Below are positions 1 to 9,746 of a stretch of 64,000 nt of DNA, in pieces. The first letter of the stretch is position 1; every line of letters begins with the position of its first letter. The DNA lies in the NCBI GenBank assembly GCA_963782255.1, contig CAWAIS010000001.1, positions 4,030,001-4,094,000 on the forward strand. The letters are read 5' to 3'. The translations under genes and the position numbers were made by a program. The DNA comes from Roseiarcus sp963782255 (GTDB lineage Bacteria > Pseudomonadota > Alphaproteobacteria > Rhizobiales > Beijerinckiaceae). The notes under the pieces are model-generated. The model had not been told where the DNA came from. It was given only the letters and a program-made list of their open reading frames with translations, and ran no database searches.

Positions 1-62
1 AGCGCCACCGCGATCGTATCCTTGTGCACGTCAAGGCCCACGTATGTGATAAATTCGTCCAA
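1..62 (-). CDS. IS110-family transposase, N-terminal fragment cut by the window edge
   Basis: Reading the minus strand from a TTG at 62-60 gives a start followed by DEFITYVGLDVHKDTIAVA. The motif YVGLDVHKDTIAV is the hallmark N-terminus of IS110/IS1111 DEDD transposases and contains the first catalytic Asp. Only about 20 codons lie inside the window. No other gene family with this N-terminus comes to mind, so the family call is fairly safe although the protein is incomplete. The upstream non-coding stretch (63-142) is strongly structured, as expected of IS110 ends. Confidence 0.7.
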   Translation of the reverse strand, partial: MDEFITYVGLDVHKDTIAVA

Positions 63-142
63 GACCCGTCTCCTATGCATGAGGCTCGGCGCCGGAAAGC
101 CCGGCGCAACCCTCGACAAGCCTGCATACTGTGAGACGGGTC
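63..142 (-). ncRNA. Structured leader of the IS110 element, candidate bridge RNA region
   Basis: A perfect 10-bp inverted repeat (GACCCGTCTC at 63-72, GAGACGGGTC at 133-142) encloses a second perfect 7-bp hairpin (GCGCCGG at 89-95, CCGGCGC at 101-107, 5-nt loop). The structure lies immediately upstream of the IS110 transposase start. IS110-group elements encode a bridge RNA in their non-coding end that pairs with donor and target DNA. Seen: the nested stems and their position. Inferred: that they belong to a transcribed bridge RNA. The outer end of the element was not located. Confidence 0.35.
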
Positions 143-266
143 GCCCTATCTCAGGCGAACATGTAGTCTAGGCACTCAACTTCCTCCAATTGACCGCAGT
201 AACGCTGCAAAGGAGGCCTGCGTCGGCGCTGGTGGCCTGGAACCGCCACCGCTCCGCAGCCTACTG
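143..266. other. Short stretch without a recognisable gene
   Basis: Between the structured IS110 leader and the first decayed coding remnant I see no open frame with a recognisable product, no tRNA and no clear repeat. The outer end of the IS110 element probably lies here but could not be fixed. Confidence 0.4.
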
Positions 267-2292
267 ATGCTTGCAGGTTTGACGCATCGCGAACTTCTTA
301 TGCGTCCGATCTCCGCGCTTGCGGGCCCATTGACGCTGCGCGTGACGCACGCCGTCGATAACAGCTTAATTCCGAAGCCCGCGCTCGGCCCGCGGCTCGC
401 TCTCACCCGGCGAGTATTCAGTGGCGGCACCCCGGCTGGAAAAGGCGCGCCGGACCCGGGAACCATTGCCAGCGCGCCGGTCGGGGGCTCTGAAGTTCCA
501 GATGCGAGTTTGGACGGAGAGTCGCCTGCCGACTTCCTGAACAGCACGCAAATCTCCGATTGGGGATTCGGCAGCACACAGGAGGGTGCAACCAGCGTCT
601 TGTTTGGGGGCGATATATATTTCGATCCGGCCAGCACGAGCGGCCTGATCATCGAGGCGCACTGCGCAGCAGCGTTCGGCGAAGCGCTAGACCCCGAAAC
701 AGGGAGAACACAGGACCAGCGTTTGGCGAATGACTGGAAAGGGATTGAGCCAGAAGCGACTAAGCCGTTCGGCTTTAAAATAGACAGTGATCGTCGCGTC
801 GATTTCGAGCGGAAGAACGTGGTTGTGCTAAAGCTGGACGGATTGCCCTTGCCGGTGGATGGGCGCGCTGGCATTCGATCTTATTCGCTGGAATCGCTGA
901 TGGCCGGCGCCTGGGGCGCCGAACGCCAATTCGGAGATGCGCTTCGCGCCGCGCTGCCGGCCGCGTTCACTGGAACGGGAGCGCGGCGCCTTTGGCTCCG
1001 AGCCGTCCCGATAAATCGTCACGCCGGCTTGCTCCCTCCCCCGCCTACGGAAGCGTCGGCACTTCCTAAAGTTGGAATTAACCGCAGCGTAACGAAAAAA
1101 TACTGCAGCACGGAATTCAAACGAAAAAGAAATTGAAGAGTGGAATCCACTTCCGCCGTTTGATCTGTGGTTGCCTGCCACTACACGCCCGTCACCGCCA
1201 ACGATCGATCACGTCAGTGTCGCGCTATCGCGGAGGCAGTTGCCTTTATTGACTGGCGTAAACGGGGCGTTCACGGTCGGTATTGAACAAACAAGCGTTC
1301 CTGACGATCTGGCAAGCACGTCCTTTTCTGAGTTCGGGTGAGGGCGAGATGATCGCGCTCGTGCTTTGGCCGCCGGGGCTTTTTGCACGCGGCGTCGACA
1401 GTAACGAAAAAGGGAAAGGCTTTTTTCCCCCCTGATCCAATCACAACCGAAGGCCCAGAATTTTTTGACGAGGATTTGGGCCCGGGCGGCTCGTACGTGT
1501 CCCGTTGGGGCGCAGACCCTCTTACGGGGGTAGTGTGCCGGCAGACAAATTTCCGACCGGCCCATTAATTGATTCGTCGCACTTGTCATATCAGAAGACG
1601 GCCTGCGCGTTCCGCGGGCCTTCATGCCGATTCCGGTTACCGGCGAAGATTGGGCCTCGACAGAAGCAACTGGCGAAAAGGATTTAGGGGGCCCATCGAA
1701 CGCTGCAGCCAATTCCTCGGATAAGACCCCAAACGCCTATCTTTCTGTCGCGCTTCAGGCATTCGAACCTCGGTTCGATCCGATGGTGGAACTCTGGTAC
1801 TTCGATGTTGCGCTGAGAACCGGACCGTTGGCGTTTCCCCGAGTCAGATTGGGACTAGTCCGCTATCAACCCAATGCGCGAGAAGATGACGTGCCACCTG
1901 AAGGTTCGGAGCCCGTTCGTCTCCGCGTCTCGACACCTGTCACTGAATGGGTGAAGCCCCTGCCCGGGCGCAGGGCGACCGCAACTTGTCAACCGCGCGC
2001 CAACGGTTGGACAGAAATCGGGGTGGTCGTTGATGGTCCGTCCGCCTATCCGGATGACAATAAGAACGGCGTCCAACCGAATATGCTCGTCGAACTGATT
2101 CGCCACAAGAGCAGCAACGGCCTGCCGTCGCAAGAAGAAATCGCTATAGCGGGCGATGGAAATCCGGCACTCTATTCCGATTGGTCGTCGAAAGACTTCA
2201 ACTCTTCAGCACGTGGCTTGATACACCGCCTGCGAGGCGTATGCAGTTGGACCTGCATATTCGTTATTCCGGGACCGCTAGAAGACAATTGA
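267..2292 (+). pseudogene. Decayed large protein of unknown function (frame-disrupted)
   Basis: Two separated open segments in different frames, 267-1136 and 1624-2292, read like pieces of one protein. The first contains GPLTLRVTHAVDNSLIPKP. The second contains LWYFDVAL and FPRVRLGLVRYQP, then a proline- and charge-rich tail. From memory, motifs like FPFVRLALVRYQP with VTHAV-like strands occur in large uncharacterised bacterial proteins; this is recall, not a search. The sequence between the segments has several stops in every frame, there is no credible start or ribosome site, and base composition drifts toward AT after 2.3 kb. I read it as an N-truncated relic. Its function is unknown. Confidence 0.4.
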
Positions 2293-2375
2293 TGGTCGCA
2301 TTCAGTAGTAATAACAGAAACACGTAAGATAAATCGCGCCCATCTTGGGACTGACGAACAAGAAAGTACTGGTAA

Positions 2376-2546
2376 GACTTTGCGTTCAAGACTCATGTGA
2401 GCTGCTACACTCAGCCCAAGACATCCGTCTGTGAGCTACCTCTAAGCGACTTTAAGAAAATATACGATATAATTGATGTCGGTGACGATTTGTTCTCCGA
2501 CCCCTATGGCAGAAAACAAATGGTAGACGTATTAAAATATTTGTAA
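2376..2546 (+). pseudogene. Small coding remnant, unknown
   Basis: An open segment between stops at 2373-2375 and 2544-2546 reads as a plausible globular fragment (PLSDFKKIYDIIDVGDDLF, then DPYGRKQMVDVLKYL). It is AT-richer than the neighbourhood and lacks a start codon with a ribosome site. It may be the C-terminal tail of the decayed gene upstream or a separate relic. I do not recognise a family. Confidence 0.25.
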
Positions 2547-3628
2547 AAATGATCAGAATAGTACTATATCTCCAGCAGTACTCGGTATGATCGGAAAGAT
2601 AATTGAGAAGCTTGGGAAATAGCGGGACAATCCAACGGACGCATCTTGTGATGTGAGCTGACACAACGGAGGACGAAATTGCAAACGTTCTAGCCACCGG
2701 ATCGTCGGGATAAAGCTTGGCGGAGTGACAGTTTGCCTCCTTCTGTGGGCCTCCTTCTGGGCCGAGTTTGTATGCGGGCGTTCTCGATGTCCGGAATGAG
2801 GGCGCGGCCCGACAAAACGACGGAACGCAGTTTGCGCTGCTGCAAGCTACAAGCCAAGACGGTGTCGATCGGCGATTTTTCCGCATCACAAAAACCAAAG
2901 TGCGGAAGCCAGTCGGCAAAGTAATACCGGGTTGAGACAATACCGCGCCGCGCGTGCTGGATTCGAGTCAAGCACATGCAAGACCATAGAAGAGTTCGTT
3001 CATGGCTCCACCTTAGCATTTGCTGGATCCAATCGATGGGTACGAAAACTAGGGTTTCGTAATCTGCGTGCCTTGGAATGCATCCTTGACAGTCTCACTA
3101 TAGTTCATGTTCCAATCGGACGACATCACGGGAAATACCTTTAGGGACATGTGACCCAAGGTCCTGATTTGTCGCGTTCAGCTCTTGTATTGGGGTTGCG
3201 AGGGGTGACGGCGATACTATCCCCGCGACGATAAGTACGACCGGCCCGTCCGCAAACTCAAGAACGCTCGCCAAGAGCGGGAAAAATTTCTTAATTGCCA
3301 AGTCCAGAGCAACGTTTTCCGGCTTCGTATATGAATCGATCTTGTCTGAAATCTTATCTTCGATTTAATCCAAGGTCTGATGGAGGAACCGGAGCGTTTT
3401 CAACTGGCGATAAGCTTTTTCGTAGACCTCAGCCCACGCTCCCCAAGCTTCAAGGGCAGCTTGTGGCGACTCTGCCTGCATTCGCTAGCGTTGTGAAAAT
3501 CACACTTCCAAAGAACACCGCACATATAAATGGTCGACGCATGTCGTCCTCCCACATTGGTCCCGGAGGGTATCCTACGCTTATGTTTTGCCCATTCCGT
3601 GCACGATAGTCGTATCGGGTGTATTTTA
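2547..3628. other. AT-richer stretch with no supportable gene
   Basis: About 1.1 kb with only short, mutually inconsistent open frames on both strands. Composition is clearly more AT-rich than the rest of the window. Fragments such as DLIQGLMEEPERFQLAISFF (near 3362-3420, plus strand) look protein-like but are interrupted by stops. I see no tRNA, repeat array or terminator. It is probably foreign DNA decaying inside an insertion-rich island. Confidence 0.5.
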
Positions 3629-3895
3629 AGAGTCTGCCTCGAAGTTCAACCTCTTGCCAGCTTGCGGGTCAAGAGGCCGATGTTGGCACCGTGGAGCCAC
3701 GCCAGTGCGCTTTCGAGCGTTCGCCGCGAAGTCTTTGGCCAGGCGACGGCAGCGACCGAGCCAAGCGAAGGTTCCTTCGACGACCCGGCGCCGCGCGAGG
3801 ACGTTCCGCGACGTTCTAGCTTGACGATTACGATGGTCCAGTCGCCCCTTCTTTCTCAAGGCGTGCTTTAGCTTATCGCCCGTGTATACCTTAGG
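3629..3895 (-). pseudogene. Relic of an IS5-family transposase (3' end)
   Basis: The minus strand encodes RRVVEGTFAWLGRCRRLAKDF, the C-terminal signature of IS5/IS427 transposases. After a frame change come TLESALAWLHGANIGLL and a stop at 3648-3646. The transposase of the complete element at 8.8-9.75 kb has the same GERTFAWLGRCRRLAKD motif. At 3629-3643 the sequence AGAGTCTGCCTCGAA resembles that element's terminal repeat (AGAGTCTGTCCGGAA), so the end of the IS is preserved. The N-terminal two thirds are missing and the frame is broken, so it is not functional. Confidence 0.7.
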
Positions 3896-4257
3896 AGGAC
3901 GATGGCTCCCCAAGCCAGTCCCAAATAGCTCTTCCAGACACCCCACCAAGCCTTGCGAGCCCAGGCAACTCCTGATCTTCATGCCACAACCGTCGCATTC
4001 ACGGCGGCTACACGCGTGCTGCGAGCTTCCGACTGGGCATCCCGATCCAAACAGCAGACGCCTCCCCCTCGATCTGTTTGGCGCCTCGCGCGGCGTCCAT
4101 CATTTTTCGCGAAACCGCTTCCTGCTGGAATCGAAGATGGTCGCGCAGCAGCTTGTTGCGGGTGATGTAGCCGGCGTTCACTCCTGGAATTGAATGGTTC
4201 ATTGGCAAGTGCACGTCCAGCTCGGGCACACCTGCGGTTTGCGCAATTGTTCGAAAT

Positions 4258-5298
4258 TGGTATCCCCTTCACTGCCCCTGAGGGACGTGGTACGCCTGTC
4301 TGGTGGACACCACTCGACACCCGGTCGCTGGACTTGATTACCCGCGCACGTTTCAGGCGATGGACGAACGCTTCCGTGACGACGCGGCCTGCCGCGAGTA
4401 CATCCGTCGTTTGCGCTGGCCTCAGGGATTCACCTGCCCCCATTGCGGAGAGGCGGGGGAGCCATGGGTGATGGCAGGGGGATGGCTGCGGTGTCGGGCC
4501 TGCCGCAAACAGACATCGCTGACCGCCGGGACGATCTTCGAGGGTGCCCGTAAGCCGTTGCGGATGTGGTTTCTGGCGATGTGGTTCGTCACCAGCCAGA
4601 AGAATGGGGTCAGTGCGCTCGGCCTCCAGAGGGAATTGGGGCTTGGCAGCTACGAAACTGCCTGGACCTGGCTGCACAAACTGCGCCGCGCCATGGTCCG
4701 GCCGGGCCGGGACCTGCTGTCTGGTGCGATCGAGGTTGATGAAACCTATGTTGGTGGCCCGGAACAGGGTACGCGAGGCCGAGAAACCGAGAGCAAGGCC
4801 ATCGTCGCCATAGCAGTCGAGAAGAACGGCCGGGGGTTTGGCCGCATCCGCCTTCAGCAGATCGGAGATGTCTCGACAGACAGCCTGCTTCCCTTCGTCC
4901 AAGGCGCTGTGAAGCGCGGGGCGATGGTTCACACCGACGGCTGGAGGGGTTATGCCGGACTGGCGGCGGGGCCGGTTACCAGCATCAGGTCACGGTCCTC
5001 AGCGGCGGCTCCGACCCGGCGCACGAAGTCATGCCGCGCGTCCACCTCGTCGCCTCGCTGCTCAAGCGATGGCTGATCGGTACTCATCAAGGTGGCGTCC
5101 AGCATCAACATCTCGACTACTACCTCGACGAATTCACCTTCCGCTTCAATCGCCGCAGATCAAAGGCCCGCGGGCTGCTCTTTCATCGCCTCGCCCAACA
5201 AGCCCTCGCCGTTGGACCCGCGCCCTACAACGCCATCGTCAAGCCACCGGGTTCCAGCGACTCCCGGACAACGGGGCAATGAAGGGGATACCCAATTT
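4258..5298 (+). mobile_element. IS1595-family element, copy 1 (defective)
   Basis: The terminal inverted repeats are GGTATCCCCTTCACTGCCCC (4259-4278) and its complement with one mismatch (5273-5292). The element is flanked by an 11-bp direct repeat, TTGTTCGAAAT, at 4247-4257 and 5297-5307, which fits a target-site duplication; the family is described as making about 8 bp, so the outer bases may match by chance. It interrupts the integrase gene. It is nearly identical to copy 2 at 37385-38425, so one is a recent transposition product. Its transposase carries a frameshift. Confidence 0.85.
4303..5282 (+). pseudogene. IS1595-family transposase with a 2-base frameshift
   Basis: The first 220 or so codons are intact: zinc ribbon CPHC...CRAC, then EVDETYVGG and HTDGWRGYAGL of the DDE domain. 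At about 4966 the sequence has GGCGGCGGGGCCGG where the intact copy has GGCGGCGGCCGG. This 2-base insertion shifts the frame. The rest of the protein (MPRVHLVASLLKRWLIGTHQ to the stop) continues in another frame from 5031 to 5282. This copy could move only if transposase is supplied by copy 2. Confidence 0.85.
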
Positions 5299-6063
5299 GT
5301 TCGAAATGTCTGCCTAAGGTCATTGCCCCATTTGGAGAGCTCATCGCGGTTTTCCTTGTGTTCGGCCAAATGTCCGCTCTTGCTGTCGGCGGGAAATATC
5401 CATTCGGTCGCTTGGTTAGGATAGAGCGATTGCCCTAAACGTAGAACGCGGATCAGGCAGCGGATCATGGGCCGAGAAAGCGGAATGTCGAATGCTCTTG
5501 CCTCTCCACACTTAGGCTTGGGCACGTGCAAGACACGCCGGCGAAAATCTAAATGCTCCCTGCGAGCCTTCTTGATCGCCTCCGGGCGATGACCCGAGAG
5601 CAGCAGAAAAAGATGAAACTCCCGCCGCACCGGGTTTTTGAGCGCTGCCAGTTCGTTGAACCAACCGCCCAAATCGGTAAGCCCGAGCGCAGTGTCGCGC
5701 CGACGTTCCAAATTCCAATCAACCGCTGAAACGGGGTTGTCTGGAGGAAGGCCCCGTGCGGCTTTGCGAGCGTGATTGTAGATGGCGCGTAACGTACGCA
5801 TGCAGCCGTTCGCGATATAGGTTCCGTTCTCTTCGCTGAGCTTTTCGTGCCGAGTTCTCACCAACTCAGGCTGGAGCCCAAGCATGGACAGGGGAACATC
5901 GAGCCAAACTGACATCAGCCGTTCGACATGGTCCCTGTAGTTCTCGATCGTGCCGCCGCTTCTTACCTTTCGCTTCATATGCCCATCACGATAGCGCTCC
6001 CACGCCTGCTTCAGGGTGGGGTCGGGTCCATTCGGACCGGGGCCCACCACTGGCTCCTCCGGC

Positions 6064-7402
6064 TTAGGTCACTTCGGACAATAACTGAATCGCGACGGGT
6101 CGTCGTGCGTCGGAATGACTCAGGTGTCGGCGATTCCGGGCTGTGGCGAAGAGGCGTAGTTCGATCGCATGATCGACGAGGCGGCGATTCGGCTGCGATG
6201 GGAGACGGTCGGGGCGCGGCTTGACGAGCGTGGTCGGCGGTTGTTTGCGGCGGCGGAGGTCCGGAGCGCCGGTCGCGGCGGTCTCGCGCTGGTCTCGAAG
6301 GTTACCGGGCTTGCTCGTTCGACGATCAATCGCGGCGAAGACGACCTCGACGGCGAGCCGCTTGCGAAGGGGCGGGTTCGCCGTGCCGGAGGCGGGCGTC
6401 GGTCGGTATCGCGAGCCGACCCGGGGCTCGTCCCCGCGCTCAAGCGGCTGGTCGAACCGGCGACATTGGGCGATCCCACGCGGTCCCTGATCTGGGTGTC
6501 GAAAAGCATGGCGAAGCTCGCGGCAGCGCTGACCGAGATGGGACATCCGATCAGCGCCGATACGGTCGGCGCGGAGTTGGCGAAGCTCGGGTTCTCGCGC
6601 CAGTCCAATCGCAAGGCGGATGAAGGTTCGCACCATCCCGACCGCAACGCCCAGTTCGAACACATCAACGCGAAAGTCGTTGCGGCGCAGGCCCGCCAAC
6701 AGCCCGTCATCTCCGTCGATACGAAGAAGAAGGAGTTGCTCGGCAACTTCAAGAACGGCGGAACCGACTATCGTCCGAAAGGCGATCCGCGGCGCGTGAA
6801 CGTGCACGACTTCGAGGACAAGAAGCTCGGCAAGGTCGTGCCTTATGGGGTGTATGATGTGACCGCCAATGCCGGTTTCGTCAGCGTCGGGATCACCAGC
6901 GACACCGCCGAGTTTGCCGTGGCGTCGATCCGCTGCTGGCTCGAACGCATGGGACGACAGCGCTATCCGCAGGCGCGAGAACTGACGATCACGGCGGACT
7001 GCGGCGGCTCGAATGGGGCGCGCGTGCGGCTCTGGAAACTCGAACTGCAAAAGCTCGCCGACGAGACCGGGCTTGCGATCCACGTCCACCACTATCCGCC
7101 AGGCACATCGAAGTGGAACAAGATCGAGCACCGCCTGTTCTGCCACATCACGCAGAACTGGCGCGGCCGACCGCTCACGGATCGTCTTGCCGTGGTCGAG
7201 TTGATCGGCGCAACCACCACCAACGCCGGGCTCAAGGTCGAAAGCGCGCTCGACACGCGCCGCTATCAAAAGGGCATCAAAGTCAGCAATGCCGCGATGA
7301 AGCGCCTCGACATCACCGGCGATCAGTTCCATCCTGAATGGAACTACACGATCAAGCCCAGGCCACCCTGAACCGTAGCACTTATTGTGCGGGGTGTCCT
7401 AA
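6064..7402 (+). mobile_element. ISAzo13-like insertion sequence, copy A
   Basis: The ends form imperfect inverted repeats: TTAGGTCACTTCGGACAATA at 6064 onward, and the complement of TTAGGACACCCCGCACAATA ending at 7402. They bracket one transposase gene, 105 bases inside the left end and about 30 bases from the right end. The left end abuts the truncated integrase, and the right end abuts a second, diverged relative of the same family. No convincing target duplication was found. Confidence 0.7.
6169..7371 (+). CDS. ISAzo13-family transposase
   Basis: A 400-residue protein opening MIDEAAIRLRWETVGARLDE, followed by the family's GRGGLALVSKVTGLARSTIN helix-turn-helix. The catalytic core has ISVDTKKKELLGNFKNGG, LTITADCGGSNGARVRLWK and HHYPPGTSKWNKIEHRLFCH, and the protein ends with HPEWNYTIKP. 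These are characteristic ISAzo13 motifs, and the length matches the family (about 400-430). The frame is intact and terminal repeats are present on both sides, so the element may be mobile. Confidence 0.85.
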   Translation: MIDEAAIRLRWETVGARLDERGRRLFAAAEVRSAGRGGLALVSKVTGLARSTINRGEDDLDGEPLAKGRVRRAGGGRRSVSRADPGLVPALKRLVEPATLGDPTRSLIWVSKSMAKLAAALTEMGHPISADTVGAELAKLGFSRQSNRKADEGSHHPDRNAQFEHINAKVVAAQARQQPVISVDTKKKELLGNFKNGGTDYRPKGDPRRVNVHDFEDKKLGKVVPYGVYDVTANAGFVSVGITSDTAEFAVASIRCWLERMGRQRYPQARELTITADCGGSNGARVRLWKLELQKLADETGLAIHVHHYPPGTSKWNKIEHRLFCHITQNWRGRPLTDRLAVVELIGATTTNAGLKVESALDTRRYQKGIKVSNAAMKRLDITGDQFHPEWNYTIKPRPP

Positions 7403-8750
7403 AGGGCCTGAGACAAAATATCTGAATCGATCTGGCGGCGCGGCGCTTATTTTCTGGCCGGCTCTGGACGGGATGGGCAGGGTATGATTCTTTTGCTCGA
7501 TGAGATCGAGTTCGACGAAGATGATGGACGTTGCCGCCATCAGGATGCGGTATGAGGGAGTTTCTCTCCATCTAAACGAACGTTCTCGTCGCCTGTTCGC
7601 GGCGAACGAGGCTCAAACCGCAGGGCGTGGCGGCTTGGCTGCTGTCTACGAGGCCACCGGCATTGCGCGTAGCACGATCGGGCGCGGCCTCTCGGATTTG
7701 CGGAACGCACATGGCCCGCTGATCGGCCGCATCCGTCGTCCCGGCGGCGGTCGCAAGCCAAAGACCGAGACAGAGGCTGGCCTCGTGGAGGCGCTTGGAG
7801 ACCTTGTGCAATCTGCGATCCGTGGCGATCCCGAAGCGGCGCTGCTCTGGGTGAGCAAGAGTCAGCGCCACCTCGTCCGGGCGTTGGCTGATCGCGGCTA
7901 TACGGCCAGTCAAAAATTGGTCGGCCGCTTGCTCCGGGACCTGGGGTTCAGCCTTCAGGCCAACAAGAAAACCCTTGAGGGGGCGAGGCATCCGGATCGC
8001 GACGCCCAATTCGAACACATCAACCAGAAGATCAAAGACTTCCAAAGCACGAGCCAGCCAGCGATCTCCGTCGACACCAAGAAAAAAGAGCTGGTCGGCG
8101 ACTTCAAGAATGGCGGACGCGAGCTACGGCCGAAGGGAAGGCCGCAAGCGGTGCGGGTTCACGATTTCCAAATCCCTCAACTCGGCAAGGTTGCGCCCTA
8201 TGGCGTTTACGATCTTGCGACGAATACGGGCTGGGTAAATCTCGGCATAGATCACGACACGGCTGCTTTTGCGGTCGAGAGCATCCGCCGCTGGTGGCGC
8301 GCCTTGGGGCAGAAGCGTTATCTCGGTGCAACCAGTCTTTTGATCACTGCGGATTGCGGGGGCAGCAATGGGGCTCGTGTCCGACTATGGAAGCGTGAGC
8401 TTCAGGTCTTCGCCAACGAGACCGGCCTTGCCATCACTGTCGCTCACCATCCCCCCGGCACCAGCAAGTGGAACCGTATCGAGCACAAGCTGTTCGCGTT
8501 CATTACTCAAAATTGGCGCGCCAAGCCGCTTATCAGTCATCAGGTCATCATCCAACTGATCGGCTCAACCAGGACCCGAACGGGCCTCAACGTCCACTGC
8601 TGCCTCGACGAAAACAAGTATCCTAAAGGCATAAAGGTCTCCGATAGGGAAATGGCCTCCATCAACCTTGAGCATGACAGCTTCCACGGCGAGTGGAATT
8701 ACACGATTTCCCCGATTTCCGCCAAACATAGTTCGATGCAACCCAGCCCG
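7403..8750 (+). mobile_element. ISAzo13-like insertion sequence, copy B (right end missing)
   Basis: The left end (around 7403-7430, ACAAAATATCTGAATCG) aligns with the left end of copy A (ACAATAACTGAATCG) and begins directly after copy A ends, so the two elements are back to back. The transposase is diverged from copy A, making this a separate element rather than a duplication. No inverted repeat is found after the transposase where copy A has one. The right end appears lost between about 8720 and the IS5 element at 8807. Confidence 0.55.
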
Positions 8751-8792
8751 TCCCTCTCAAAATACGGACCTCGTCTAGCCAAGGACTATTGA
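7521..8792 (+). CDS. ISAzo13-family transposase, altered C-terminus
   Basis: The protein opens MMDVAAIRMRYEGVSLHLNE, aligned with MIDEAAIRLRWE of the neighbouring copy; an in-frame upstream ATG at 7500 is possible. The core motifs AISVDTKKKELVGDFKNGG, LLITADCGGSNGARVRLWK and HHPPGTSKWNRIEHKLFAF are intact. After the usual family end (HGEWNYTIS) the frame runs on for about 30 unrelated residues to a stop at 8792. This fits loss of the element's right end. The enzyme may still be active, but the element lacks one terminus. Confidence 0.75.
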   Translation: MMDVAAIRMRYEGVSLHLNERSRRLFAANEAQTAGRGGLAAVYEATGIARSTIGRGLSDLRNAHGPLIGRIRRPGGGRKPKTETEAGLVEALGDLVQSAIRGDPEAALLWVSKSQRHLVRALADRGYTASQKLVGRLLRDLGFSLQANKKTLEGARHPDRDAQFEHINQKIKDFQSTSQPAISVDTKKKELVGDFKNGGRELRPKGRPQAVRVHDFQIPQLGKVAPYGVYDLATNTGWVNLGIDHDTAAFAVESIRRWWRALGQKRYLGATSLLITADCGGSNGARVRLWKRELQVFANETGLAITVAHHPPGTSKWNRIEHKLFAFITQNWRAKPLISHQVIIQLIGSTRTRTGLNVHCCLDENKYPKGIKVSDREMASINLEHDSFHGEWNYTISPISAKHSSMQPSPSLSKYGPRLAKDY

Positions 8793-8806
8793 TGATCGAC
8801 GATCTT

Positions 8807-9746
8807 GAGAGCCCGTCCGGGAACTTAACGAATCGTTGGAATCGCTTATGATTTAAGGAAGGCGGCCCGAATCGCTTGGGGGGTCGCTGATGTGGACCAA
8901 CGAAAATCGCGCTCGCTACGACCGCAGTCGGCTGCGCTATCCGAGCGATCTGACCGACGCGGAATGGGCGCATGTCGAGCCGTTCATTCCACCGGCCAAG
9001 CGCGGCGGCAACCGACGTCATGTCGATGAGCGCGAGGTCGTCAACGGCCTGATGTATGTCCTGAGCACCGGCTGCCAATGGCGCGCCGTGCCGAAGGACC
9101 TGCCGCCGCGTTCGACGCTTTACGATTACTTCGATCGCTGGAGTTGGGACGGCACGCTCGATCGCATCCACGACGCGCTCTACGTGAAGTGTCGCGAAGC
9201 GGCCGCTCGCGAGGCGAGCCCGACCGCCGCGATCATCGACAGCCAGAGCGTCAAGAGCGCGGAAAAAGGGGGACCTGCATCGATCCGGCGGGTTACGACG
9301 CCGGCAAGAAAATCATGGGCAAAAAGCGCCACATCCTCGTCGATACGCAGGGCCTGTTGATGCATGCGATCGTCCACGCCGCCGACATCCAGGACCGCGA
9401 CGGCGGCGCCGCGCTGATGGCGACCTTGTTCGGCGCCTTTCCGTTCCTGACCAGGCTCTTTGCCGACGGCGGCTATCGAGGGCCGCAATTTCAGACCGCC
9501 ATCGGACGAACTCTGGCGCGCGTGAAGGTCGAGATCGTCAAGCGATCGGATCAGGCCAAGGCCTTCGTCGTCCTGCCCAAGCGCTGGATCGGCGAACGCA
9601 CCTTTGCCTGGCTCGGCCGCTGCCGACGGCTGGCCAAGGACTGGGAATGCCTCAACCGCAAGGCGCTCGCGTTCCTCCGCCTCGCTTCCATCCGCCTCAT
9701 GCTGCGAAAACTATGCAATCCCACATGATGTTTCCGGACAGACTCT
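8807..9746 (+). mobile_element. IS5-family (IS427-type) insertion sequence
   Basis: The terminal inverted repeats are GAGAGCCCGTCCGGGAAC (8807-8824) and, on the other strand, AGAGTCTGTCCGGAAAC ending at 9746. They enclose a transposase encoded in two overlapping frames. The element is about 940 bp. It interrupts the gene remnant that begins right after the right repeat. A clear target duplication was not found. Confidence 0.75.
8890..9728 (+). CDS. IS5-family transposase in two frames (OrfA/OrfB, probable -1 frameshift)
   Basis: Frame one (8890 to 9360) carries LTDAEWAHVEPFIPP, GCQWRAVPKDLPPRSTLYDY and the first catalytic region IIDSQSVKSAEKGG. Frame two continues with DPAGYDAGKKIMGKKRHILV, FADGGYRGPQF and RWIGERTFAWLGRCRRLAKD to the stop at 9728. 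The switch is -1, at the A5G5 run at 9263-9272. IS427-type elements commonly make the fused transposase by programmed -1 frameshifting, so this need not be an error. All catalytic segments are present across the two frames. Confidence 0.8.

Larger units (their letters stand above)
4008..6050 (-). pseudogene. Tyrosine recombinase (integrase) split by an IS1595 insertion
   Basis: The 5' part (6050 to 5297) encodes a core-binding domain (TLKQAWERYRDGHMKRK) and a catalytic domain with the Arg box LLSGHRPEAIKKARREHLD, reaching WGNDLRQTFRT. The 3' part (4246 to 4008) continues IAQTAGVPELDVHLPMNHS with the Tyr motif GVNAGYITRNKL. Removing the IS and one copy of the 11-bp flanking repeat joins the halves in frame (TTT CGA ACA ATT GCG CAA) to give about 330 residues. 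The N-terminal arm-binding region usual in this family is also absent: the frame opens only shortly after a stop near 6069, next to an ISAzo13 end. The integrase is therefore broken twice. Confidence 0.85.

Noticed and set aside
9263..9272. IS5 transposase as a pseudogene
   Set aside because: The -1 shift at A5G5 is typical of programmed frameshifting in IS427-type elements, so I annotated one frameshifted gene.
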